Of a DNA stretch of 13,060 bases, positions 1-6,710 are shown piece by piece; the stretch's first letter is position 1; every line of letters starts with the position of its first letter. The DNA is from Clostridia bacterium (GTDB taxonomy: Bacteria > Bacillota > Clostridia > Oscillospirales > Acutalibacteraceae). The position numbers and the translations under genes are program-made. Under the pieces are notes generated by a model. It did no database searches, was not told the DNA's origin, and saw only the letters and a list, made by a program, of their open reading frames with translations. Location of the stretch: the NCBI GenBank assembly GCA_900757335.1, contig CAAENL010000212.1:1-13060 (forward strand), read 5' to 3'.

Positions 1-192
1 CATTATTAGTGCCATAAGATATTTTTCATTAGGCAAAAGTGAGTATAGAGTTTTTTCAAAAATATAAACTAGAAAAATTATATCATCTATTTTACACATT
101 AAAAGAAAATAAATTACAAAAAACGACAACTTCGTTTTACCATTACACGATAGAAAAAAGTTATTAATAAAGAAAATTAGCTCATTTTCCAT
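1..192 (-). CDS. Partial hypothetical hydrophobic protein (N-terminal 64 residues)
   Basis: An open minus-strand frame starts with ATG at 192 and runs off the left edge without a stop. The visible protein begins MENELIFFINNFF and contains hydrophobic stretches at about residues 5-15, 22-32 and 37-44, then a more polar segment (FEKTLYSLLPNEKY). This looks like a membrane-associated or strongly hydrophobic protein. An in-frame TAA lies five codons upstream of the ATG, which limits the start. The ribosome site is weak (AAGTAAGAA about 8 bases upstream). I do not recognise the family. The 64-codon open frame in such AT-rich DNA is moderate evidence for a real gene, and the rest lies outside the window. 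Confidence 0.45.
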   Translation of the reverse strand, partial: MENELIFFINNFFLSCNGKTKLSFFVIYFLLMCKIDDIIFLVYIFEKTLYSLLPNEKYLMALIM

Positions 193-767
193 ATTTAATT
201 CTTACTTTAAAATTAAGATTTCAATTTGAATTTAATTTAATCCTGAATCATATAAAATATATTCACTGAAAAATATCTTGTAATATATTATTTAATGATT
301 CTTTCATAAAAAAGTATCTGAAGGTGAAGTAACAATAAATGTAATAATCACTGATAATATTAACTACAATCAACTATAAATTCAATTTGATTTGATAAAT
401 AATTAAGTATCTGAACAAAACAATCACATCATACTACTTATCTAGAGTTATATATTTTAAGTCAAATAAAACCAGATAAAATTTCTTGATTTTAAAAGTA
501 AGGGTACCACTATGAATTCACATATTTTAGAAATTTCTTTTATGTACTTATTCACAATATTATCAATAACACATTTAAATCTTAGCCTTTTATCATTTTT
601 AACTAAAGCATTTACAATAAGATTATTATTTATAATTTTAACAAATATGGCAGAGTTTTACACCGATATAAAATCCCTTAAAATGAATTTTCAACGTTTA
701 TATCCAACGTAATGAGAGTATCAATAATAAAGAACTTTCCATATTAAGCACTTTATCTATGTAAATT
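193..767. other. Gene-poor AT-rich stretch, possibly decayed coding DNA
   Basis: No convincing gene is seen here. The most gene-like reading is on the minus strand: 66 sense codons from 657 to a TAA at 457, without an ATG, containing NALVKNDKRLRFKCVIDNIV and KEISKICEFIVV. The same frame extends upstream towards 711 but is broken by stops at 691-693 and 658-660, which would fit a decayed gene. The opposite strand has an ATG frame at 512-712 that reads as a hydrophobic peptide of low credibility. Another short open stretch at 299-379 (plus) has no start codon. All three could be chance. Confidence 0.3.
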
Positions 768-803
768 AAAAAAATAAAACCCTACTCTTTACAGTAAGGT
801 TTT
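768..803 (-). terminator. Rho-independent terminator of the RGG-tailed repeat protein gene
   Basis: Read on the minus strand, an 11-bp stem (AAAACCTTACT pairing with AGTAGGGTTTT, one G-U wobble) with a 6-base loop is followed by an A and seven consecutive Ts. It lies about 110 bases past the stop of the minus-strand gene ending at 913. On the plus strand the same stem has a C-A mismatch and a shorter T run, so the minus direction is favoured. Confidence 0.8.
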
Positions 804-912
804 AATTTTTACTCGAAATATCAATATTCATTATAACTATGCATCTATTAAACGTTTAGGGCATAGCCAATTTCACTACAATGATTTTAAATCTCTTAAC
901 TTTATTCTTTAA

Positions 913-3258
913 TTATAATCTTCCTCGGCCTCCGCGTCCGCCACGACTCGAGCTTCCCGAATCTCTGCTTGGAACATATCCTCCACGTCCGCCGCGACTC
1001 GAGCCCGGGGCAAAAGAATAACCTCCTTCATCGTAACATTTTTTCTTCAATTCTTCTAATTTAGTCTTTTGTGAATCATCCAAGTTACTTTCAAATTTTA
1101 TTATATTTCTAATTACAGCTAATAAATTATATTTATTTTCCAATCCGGCTTCTACTAATTTTTCTAAATATTCAATCTTACATTTTAAGTTACCTATAGG
1201 AATCCTTACATATGCAGCCATAGTTTTATTTGCCAATGAATCATATTTCGGATCTGTTTTATAAAAATCTATCAACTCTTTTAATAAGTTTACCTTATAT
1301 TCTGAATTATCTACGGGAAGTGTTCCATATGCAAAAACTGATTCTTGGTATAGCGGATTTTTTAATTTATCTTCAACATTTTTGCTATTTCTTGTGTAAT
1401 ATTCTATCAATTCTGTTAATAATTTTTTCTTATTTTCTAAATTATTTCTAGTAGGAATTTTTGCATATGTTAAAACTGCCTGTTGATAATTAGAATTACT
1501 TTGTGCAGTTTCTCCCAAAGTCGATTGATAATGATTTATCAATTCTTCAATTAGTCCTTCTTTATATTCCAAATCACCTCCAAGAATTTTTGCATATGCT
1601 AAAACTACCTGTTGATAATTAGAATTACTTTGTGCAGTTTCTCCCAAAGTCGATTGATAATGGTTTATCAATTTTTCTGATAAATTTTCCTTATTTTTCC
1701 AATTACCTTCAGGAATTCTTGCATATGCTAAAACTGCCTGTTGATAATTAGGATTACTTTGTTCAGTTTCTCCAAAAGTCGATTGATAATGGTTTATCAA
1801 TTCTATTAATAAATTTTCCTTATTTTTCAAATCACCTCTAGGAATTCTTGCGTACGCAAGAACCAATTGTCCATATTTATTGTCACTTATTGTAGATTCT
1901 CCTAATCTTATTTTATAATCATTTATCAATTCTTTAATTAGTCCTTCTTTATATTCCAAATCACCGCCGGGAATTCTTCCGTATACCAAGACTAATTCTC
2001 CGTATTTTGTATTAACTAGTATATCTTTTATATCTTTAGAATTTTTTCGGTAATAATTTATCAATTCTCCTAATAATTTTCTCTTTTCTTCCGTATCATA
2101 CTCCGGAATTCTTCCATATGTCAAAACTGCGTCTTCATATAGCGGATCATTTAATTCTTTGTGATATTTCATAATTTCTTTCAATAATTTTATTTTATAT
2201 TCATCATCCAGCCCAGGTCTTCTACAAATACAAATAATCATTTTTGCATATTGCTCATCAGACAGTGCAGATTTATTAAATTTTTTTTTGTAACAATCCA
2301 GAAATTCTTGAATTATTGCTTTTTTATAATTATTATCACCCGCCGAAATCATAGTAATCACAGAGATTGCATCTAAATAATATGAGTACTCATCGTGATT
2401 GTAATTATTGGGCATTGACATAGTATTTCTATAATACTCTATTAATTTGCATATCACCTCATATCTTTGTGTACAGTTACCCTCAGGCATTCGTGAATAT
2501 TCTATCATCAAGCACCTGCAATCTTTGTCTTTTAAAAGTTCATCAATATTTCGAAATTTCTGTGTAACTTCTTCAATTAATTTAATTTTTGTTGAATTAT
2601 CGATTTCAAACGATCTTATATATGGAAATAATAATCCTACGCTAGATTTAAAATCTTCACTTGTAAAATTTTCAAGTAAAGGTTTAAGTTCTTCTTCAGA
2701 TATGAAGTTAAACCCATGTTTTCTGATACAATATAAAGACCTCATAATGTGTTTTTTAAAATAATCCGGACATTTTCTAAATTCTCCTTTATTACGCAAT
2801 ATACATAATAAAAGTTTTTCCCCATTACTAAGTATTTTAATTAAGTTTTTCTTCAATTCTTTATTTTTTATATCTACGTCAGGTGTTAATGCTTTTTCAC
2901 AACAATAATATATAGCTCTATAAATCAAGCCTATGTAACATAAATTTGAAGTATCATCCAAATCAATTCCATTTCTTGATATGAACCTATTTATATCACC
3001 TGCGTTGGCATTTAATCTAAGTAATATAGATAAACAGTATAGTTTAAAATCCACACTGCTCTTTATACATACTGTAGTATTTATAAAACGTATTAATTCT
3101 TCACTTCTATACTTAGGATCATGCCTATTTTTCTCTATAGAATCAAAAGAAACTTTTTCAACAGGGGTCATTTCGGCAAATATACTAGGAAAACCCATTG
3201 ATTGAATTCCCAAAATTGCAGAAAAAATAAGCGAACAAACTTTATTTATTTTTTTCAT
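913..3258 (-). CDS. Secreted 43-residue-repeat protein with Arg-Gly-Gly C-terminal tail
   Basis: The start is taken at the ATG at 3258 (781 residues), because AAAGGG sits 9 bases upstream and the protein then opens with a typical signal peptide: MKKINK, a hydrophobic core, and a likely cut after A28 (IFA/EM). The frame extends 21 codons further upstream, but that extension overlaps the promoter. Residues 30-240 are mostly helical with no motif I know. From about residue 250 to 710 come roughly ten units with the consensus YxxxVLAYxRIPxGDLxxKxxLLxELIxxY; central units are exactly 43 residues. They look like paired helices of a TPR/Sel1-like or HEAT-like solenoid, which is an inference. The last 30 residues are Ser/Gly/Arg-rich with two blocks of SSRGGRGG and end in GRGRL. 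There is no LPXTG, transmembrane anchor or obvious catalytic motif. The role is unknown; an extracellular protein-binding scaffold whose basic tail binds an anionic surface or nucleic acid is only a guess. It is monocistronic with its own promoter and terminator. Confidence 0.9.
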   Translation of the reverse strand: MKKINKVCSLIFSAILGIQSMGFPSIFAEMTPVEKVSFDSIEKNRHDPKYRSEELIRFINTTVCIKSSVDFKLYCLSILLRLNANAGDINRFISRNGIDLDDTSNLCYIGLIYRAIYYCCEKALTPDVDIKNKELKKNLIKILSNGEKLLLCILRNKGEFRKCPDYFKKHIMRSLYCIRKHGFNFISEEELKPLLENFTSEDFKSSVGLLFPYIRSFEIDNSTKIKLIEEVTQKFRNIDELLKDKDCRCLMIEYSRMPEGNCTQRYEVICKLIEYYRNTMSMPNNYNHDEYSYYLDAISVITMISAGDNNYKKAIIQEFLDCYKKKFNKSALSDEQYAKMIICICRRPGLDDEYKIKLLKEIMKYHKELNDPLYEDAVLTYGRIPEYDTEEKRKLLGELINYYRKNSKDIKDILVNTKYGELVLVYGRIPGGDLEYKEGLIKELINDYKIRLGESTISDNKYGQLVLAYARIPRGDLKNKENLLIELINHYQSTFGETEQSNPNYQQAVLAYARIPEGNWKNKENLSEKLINHYQSTLGETAQSNSNYQQVVLAYAKILGGDLEYKEGLIEELINHYQSTLGETAQSNSNYQQAVLTYAKIPTRNNLENKKKLLTELIEYYTRNSKNVEDKLKNPLYQESVFAYGTLPVDNSEYKVNLLKELIDFYKTDPKYDSLANKTMAAYVRIPIGNLKCKIEYLEKLVEAGLENKYNLLAVIRNIIKFESNLDDSQKTKLEELKKKCYDEGGYSFAPGSSRGGRGGYVPSRDSGSSSRGGRGGRGRL
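916..1010 (-). repeat. GC-rich duplicated block encoding the RGG tail
   Basis: A 25-base segment occurs twice (929-953 and 980-1004) with two mismatches; the shared core reads CGACTCGAGC on the plus strand. The copies are 51 bases, i.e. 17 codons, apart and encode SSRGGRGG twice. Local G+C is far above that of the rest of the gene, and Gly and Arg use GGC, GGA, CGC and CGT codons rather than the AT-rich choices seen elsewhere. This suggests duplication of an unusual, perhaps acquired, segment. Confidence 0.75.
1130..2515 (-). repeat. Tandem 129-bp coding repeats of the secreted protein
   Basis: The repeat domain is built from units whose central members are 129 bp (43 codons). The segments 1481-1533 and 1610-1662 are identical over 53 bases at an offset of exactly 129. 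The segment 1551-1578 is repeated identically at 1938-1965, an offset of 387 (three units). Outer units are more diverged and vary slightly in length. This mosaic indicates recent unit duplication and sequence exchange in the middle of the array, with older units at both ends. Confidence 0.85.
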
Positions 3259-3292
3259 AACAATTGCCCTTTCTATATTTAATTTTACTTTA

Positions 3293-3321
3293 ATTATATA
3301 ATAATGTTGTCGAAATTGCAA
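3293..3321 (-). promoter_or_regulatory. Sigma-A-type promoter of the repeat protein gene
   Basis: On the minus strand there is TTGCAA (3321-3316), a 17-base spacer, then a perfect TATAAT (3298-3293). Transcription would start near 3286, leaving a leader of roughly 28 bases that carries the AAAGGG ribosome site before the ATG at 3258. This spacing supports 3258 as the true start. Confidence 0.75.
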
Positions 3322-3448
3322 ACTCTAAATAAATACTTAAAATTTCATTGGTTAGTATTCTTATGAGCTCAATTTGTTTTTTCACATAACAACTACTACT
3401 TTTCTGCTTTTTTAATTTTTTCACCATAATTATTTGATAAAATATTAA

Positions 3449-4939
3449 ATCATTAGAAAAGCACCACAGTTACTCGAAAAAGTTGGCATAAATGATTTTA
3501 ATACTATGTCACCTAAATCCATATTTGAATCACTGACTAAAAATAAAAATCAAGTGCTTGCTTATTATCGAGGGATTGTATCTGAAATTAATGCAGAAAT
3601 CAGCAAAATTCAGCCGATAATTATTGCTAATCTTGAAAATAAAGACGATTTTCAAAATTTAGATGAACATACTCAAAACTATATAAGAAATGTTATTAGT
3701 GCGATTGATATTAATACTTTGAGTAAATTCCAAAATGCAACGCAGATGAACTCTTGGATTGATTTAAATATTTTACAGCCAATTACTCAAAACAAGGATA
3801 ATGTTCAAGAGAATTTATCGGAACTGCTCTCTTTAGAATCGCAAAATCTTCTGGCTGACGAATATATAAACGCAGTAAATAATTTGGTAAATCAAATAGC
3901 AAGTACTGATGATAGTGCGGAAGCACAAAAGAAACGCAAAGAACTGCAAGAAAAGCTAAAGAAAGACGAAGAAGATTTACAAAAATTTTTATACGATAAT
4001 GGAATTGAAAGACAGAAGAAAGCACTAGACAACGAGTACAATCAATTTAAAGACAGCACAGATAGAAGAATTAAAGTAATCGAGGATTATTTACACCACG
4101 AAGGACAAATTCGCATTGATGCAATGAACTTAATCGAAGGTAAGTCGCAAGAATTTTACAATAATCTTATGCGATATAATATTGATTATGGTGACGGCAT
4201 GACCTCTACAGTAATTGGTGCTTGGGATAATGCTTATTCTGCTTTAAGTAGATTTAATTCAGGTCAAATAAACGTAGCAAATACTTTAGGTTCAATTTCA
4301 GGTCAAATATCAGGGATAACGTCTCAAATTGAAAGTGCAAACAAAGCTATGAATAATCTTGGAAACACTTCGAGAGAAACTGCTAAAGCACTAAATTTAT
4401 CTGCAAGAGAATATAAAAATGTTAATAACGAGGAGAAAATAAGTGAAATTACCAGGCTTCAGAGACTTATCGAACAAATAAGCACACAAAGAGGTTCAGA
4501 ACCTTCTCTTGGCTATTATAAACGCAAATTGTACGATTTAAGAGGCTATGCAAGCGGTACTCTTTCGTCAAAAAAAGGTTTAGCAACTGTTGATGAAAAC
4601 GGAAAGGAAATTATTTTAGATAAATCCGCTCCCGGAAGATATAGACTTATGAATGAAGGAGATGTTGTATTTTCTCATGAAGCTACTAAAAAATTATGGG
4701 ATTTTGCAAATAGCCCTAATAACTTTGTGGGTGCCGGAATGTTAACCAACAGTTCTAAAGAGAAAATATTTTATAACAAAAATTATAACAACCTTTCTTC
4801 GCCTATCGTAAACATAAACATTAAAGGCAACGCAGATTTTGAAACTGTAAATGCACTAAAACAAGAAAGTGAAAATATTATCAAAAAAGCTGTTGAAATT
4901 ACTTTTAAGACAGCTAATAAATATGCAAATATAATTTGA
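3449..4939 (+). pseudogene. Phage tape measure protein, C-terminal remnant
   Basis: The frame is open from just after a stop at 3446-3448. The first ATG is at 3506 (477 residues), but it has no ribosome site, and protein-like sequence (RKAPQLLEKVGINDFNT) continues upstream of it, so this is a truncated gene. Residues about 140-195 from the ATG are charged coiled coil (KKRKELQEKLKKDEEDL). The end matches tape measure proteins of Firmicutes siphophages: GYASGTLSSKKGLATVDENG, then a GRYRLMNEGDVVFSH-like motif, LWDFANSPNNF, and a terminal INIKGNADFETVNALKQES segment. In an intact phage this protein sets tail length and is usually well over 700 residues with an N-terminal hydrophobic region; that part is missing and replaced by the unrelated minus-strand gene. 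It directly precedes cargo and then Dit, the expected tail order. An undetected upstream start could still yield protein, but function as a tape measure is unlikely. Confidence 0.8.
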
Positions 4940-4965
4940 TCTATAAGGTGAAAATTTTCTATTTT
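4936..4965 (+). promoter_or_regulatory. Weak candidate promoter for the DUF4417 gene
   Basis: TTGATC, an 18-base spacer, then TATTTT; each hexamer matches consensus at 4 of 6 positions. A perfect 10-bp palindrome GAAAATTTTC (4950-4959) lies inside the spacer and could be an operator. The position between the tape measure stop and the cargo gene suits an independently expressed prophage cargo gene, but the match is poor for such AT-rich DNA. Confidence 0.25.
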
Positions 4966-5006
4966 TTAGATGGTGTTATGAGAATACTTTTTAAGGAGAA
5001 GATTTT

Positions 5007-6398
5007 ATGACACCCGAAAATTTAGAGTACCGAACCAGTCCCTATTTTTTAAGAAACACGCTGCGTGGTACAGGAAAATATGATATGCCACTTATACCAA
5101 AGCCCAAAATGGTTTCTGATGATTTCATCGATTTAAGGCTAATAGGATTTGATAAAATAAAATCCGATGATGTCAAGCATTTTAATCGTATGGTTCATTT
5201 CTTCCTATATGATTATAAATTCGAAAAAATTTGGAAGAAACCGGAAAATTATATAGAAATTTTAAAAAATTACAAAGCGGTTTTTACACCTGATTTCAGT
5301 ATGTACATACAGATGCACAAATTACAACAATTACATAATACTTTTAAAAATCGGTGGTGCGGAGCTTTTTTAGCTTCAAAAGGGATAAGAGTTATACCAA
5401 CTGTCAGTTGGGGACTGCCTCCTACATTTGATTTTTGCTTTGAAGGAATAGAAAAAGGTTCATGCGTTGCGGTTTCGACATATATGGTCTCGGAGCATGA
5501 TAATCATTCTGACCAAAAAGAATTTTTTATGACCGGATATAACGAAATGCTAAAGCGGATAGACCCGGAATATATCATTTGTTATCATGAGCCTTTTCCA
5601 GAAATGGAAGGAAATATAATTTATGTAAATTATGAACTAAGCTCCTGGAGATATTTTGATGTCGATGAAACATATAAGCCTTCTAAATACTTTGAGTATA
5701 TTTCCGGAATTACAAATAAACCTGAAAACTGTGATATAATAGTAAAATCATATGGTTATGTTTTAGCGGATAACCTAAAAGGTATGGGAAATGCTCACGG
5801 GGGTGATTGGAAGCCCCGTAAAGAAGATGACAAACGTTTTTTGGGTGAACCCGGAGAAATAAATTATACACATTACGAAGGTAAAAAAGGCGGATATGAC
5901 AGAGCAACAAAGATAGGTAAAGATGGTAAAGCAATAAAGGAAAGGCATTTTACTGATCACGATAAGCCATGGGCTCATTCTAATCCGCACGACCATTTTA
6001 TAAACTGGAATAATGAACAGGGTGTTCCAATCCCAAGTTCACCGATAAATTATCCTGACGAGGTTCCCGAATTTAAAAATTTTGAGGAGATAAAAAACAT
6101 GAATGATAATACGAAAACAACACACACAGTGATACACATTAATCCTGAAGATTATAGATTTAAAACCATAAGCGATTTTAAATTTGCAATGAAGTATCGC
6201 AGTGAAGTCGCATTTGAATGGAAAGGAAAAGATTATTCCATAACTCACCCCAATGGAATTATAAGTATTTGCGAATCACATAAACCTGAAACGGAAAAAT
6301 ATTATGATAGCCCTGACGAAGCATTAGAATATGTGATTGACGGTCAAAGATTAAGAGAAATAATTACGAAAGTAACTGTTTGGAATAGAACAATATAG
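5007..6398 (+). CDS. DUF4417-domain phage cargo protein with fused small C-terminal domain
   Basis: 463 residues; ATG at 5007 with AAGGAGA 7 bases upstream. Residues about 20-240 match, from memory, the DUF4417 family of phages and mobile elements: MPLIPKP, LIGFDKIKSDD, VHFFLYDYKFEKIWKKP, FTPDFSMY, NRWCGAFL, IPTVSWGLPPTFDFCFEGI and GSCVAVSTY. Residues about 260-355 form a Gly/Lys- and His-rich linker (GNAHGGDWKP, RATKIGKDGKAIKERHFTDH, HSNPHDHFINW, INYPDEVPEF) often seen at the end of such proteins. Residues 365-463 form a separate small domain (FKTISDFKFAM, EVAFEWKGKDYSI, IDGQRLREIITKV) that I recall as a stand-alone small phage protein. The biochemical function of DUF4417 is not known to me. 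The gene lies between tape measure and Dit, where tail operons normally have none, and ends in its own terminator. It therefore looks like a cargo (moron) gene rather than a tail part. Confidence 0.85.
   Translation: MTPENLEYRTSPYFLRNTLRGTGKYDMPLIPKPKMVSDDFIDLRLIGFDKIKSDDVKHFNRMVHFFLYDYKFEKIWKKPENYIEILKNYKAVFTPDFSMYIQMHKLQQLHNTFKNRWCGAFLASKGIRVIPTVSWGLPPTFDFCFEGIEKGSCVAVSTYMVSEHDNHSDQKEFFMTGYNEMLKRIDPEYIICYHEPFPEMEGNIIYVNYELSSWRYFDVDETYKPSKYFEYISGITNKPENCDIIVKSYGYVLADNLKGMGNAHGGDWKPRKEDDKRFLGEPGEINYTHYEGKKGGYDRATKIGKDGKAIKERHFTDHDKPWAHSNPHDHFINWNNEQGVPIPSSPINYPDEVPEFKNFEEIKNMNDNTKTTHTVIHINPEDYRFKTISDFKFAMKYRSEVAFEWKGKDYSITHPNGIISICESHKPETEKYYDSPDEALEYVIDGQRLREIITKVTVWNRTI
6083..6101 (+). promoter_or_regulatory. 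Internal ribosome site and in-frame ATG inside the DUF4417 gene
   Basis: TGAGGAGA at 6083-6090 lies 9 bases before an in-frame ATG at 6099 (residue 365 of the long protein). It is as good as the ribosome sites of the flanking real genes. It falls exactly at the junction between the His-rich linker and the small C-terminal domain. Confidence 0.55.
6099..6398 (+). CDS. Nested in-frame small phage protein (99 residues), C-terminal domain alone
   Basis: Starting at the internal ATG 6099, the product is 99 residues (MNDNTKTTHTVIHINPEDYR to the shared stop). It contains FKTISDFKFAM, AFEWKGKDYSITHPNG, ICESHKPETE, a DSPDEALEYVIDGQ segment and WNRTI. From memory this is a compact family encoded as its own gene next to DUF4417 genes in other Firmicutes prophages. 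The likely history is loss of the stop between two adjacent genes, giving an in-frame fusion while the old ribosome site remains, so both the long fusion and the short protein may be made. That a decayed second copy of this domain alone follows supports its being an independent unit. The function is unknown. Confidence 0.5.
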   Translation: MNDNTKTTHTVIHINPEDYRFKTISDFKFAMKYRSEVAFEWKGKDYSITHPNGIISICESHKPETEKYYDSPDEALEYVIDGQRLREIITKVTVWNRTI

Positions 6399-6429
6399 AT
6401 TTTGAACGTAAGGGTATAAGTAAAGAAAC

Positions 6430-6625
6430 AAGCATAAATTAATTAGACGATAGTTTAAATTTTTCTACAATAAATGATTTTAAGTAAAACAGATGTGCAT
6501 TTGTGAAGCATACAAACCCGAAAAAACGGTACAATAATGAAGATAAAGTTTTGGAACATATAATTGATGGTCAAAGACTAAGAGAAATTATAATAAAAGC
6601 AAAAGTTTTGGACAGAACAGTATAA
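6430..6625 (+). pseudogene. Decayed tandem copy of the small C-terminal domain
   Basis: Three fragments in two different frames match the preceding gene in order. 6455-6487 reads LNFSTINDFK then stop (versus RFKTISDFK). 6493-6537 reads MCICEAYKPEKTVQ then stop (versus SICESHKPETEKY). 6539-6625 reads EDKVLEHIIDGQRLREIIIK and on to DRTV then stop (versus DEALEYVIDGQRLREIITK and NRTI). About 80 bases corresponding to the middle of the domain are missing. The divergence, stops, frameshifts and deletion show an old tandem duplication, or second family member, now non-functional. Confidence 0.75.
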
Positions 6626-6641
6626 GTATTTATAATCTTTT

Positions 6642-6679
6642 AGCAGAGGTAAAAGTAGTTTAATACCTCTGCTGTTTTT
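6642..6679 (+). terminator. Rho-independent terminator closing the DUF4417 cargo locus
   Basis: A perfect stem of at least 9 bp (GCAGAGGTA with TACCTCTGC, extendable by one A-T pair) and a 12-base loop are followed by TGTTTTT. It separates the DUF4417 cargo and its decayed copy from Dit, which starts 32 bases later. A terminator inside a tail operon fits an inserted, independently transcribed cargo unit. Confidence 0.85.
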
Positions 6680-6710
6680 ATGTAAATTTTGATATAGAGG
6701 AGAATAAATC

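Noticed and set aside
512..712. Plus-strand ATG frame encoding a 66-residue hydrophobic peptide
   Set aside because: TAAGGG lies 7 bases upstream of the ATG, but residue usage (Leu/Ile/Ser/Thr-rich) looks like the complement of a more gene-like minus-strand frame, and there is no partner gene or homology I recognise.
3259..3321. 21-codon N-terminal extension of the repeat protein
   Set aside because: It overlaps the -10 and -35 boxes, lacks a ribosome site, and would bury the signal peptide; the ATG at 3258 is better.
4978..5010. Ten-codon leader peptide overlapping the DUF4417 start
   Set aside because: ATG to TGA overlaps the real start, but no ribosome site or attenuator structure accompanies it; probably chance.
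5710..6248. Minus-strand frames of 69-74 codons opposite the DUF4417 gene
   Set aside because: Antisense shadows of a strongly family-like coding frame, without ribosome sites.
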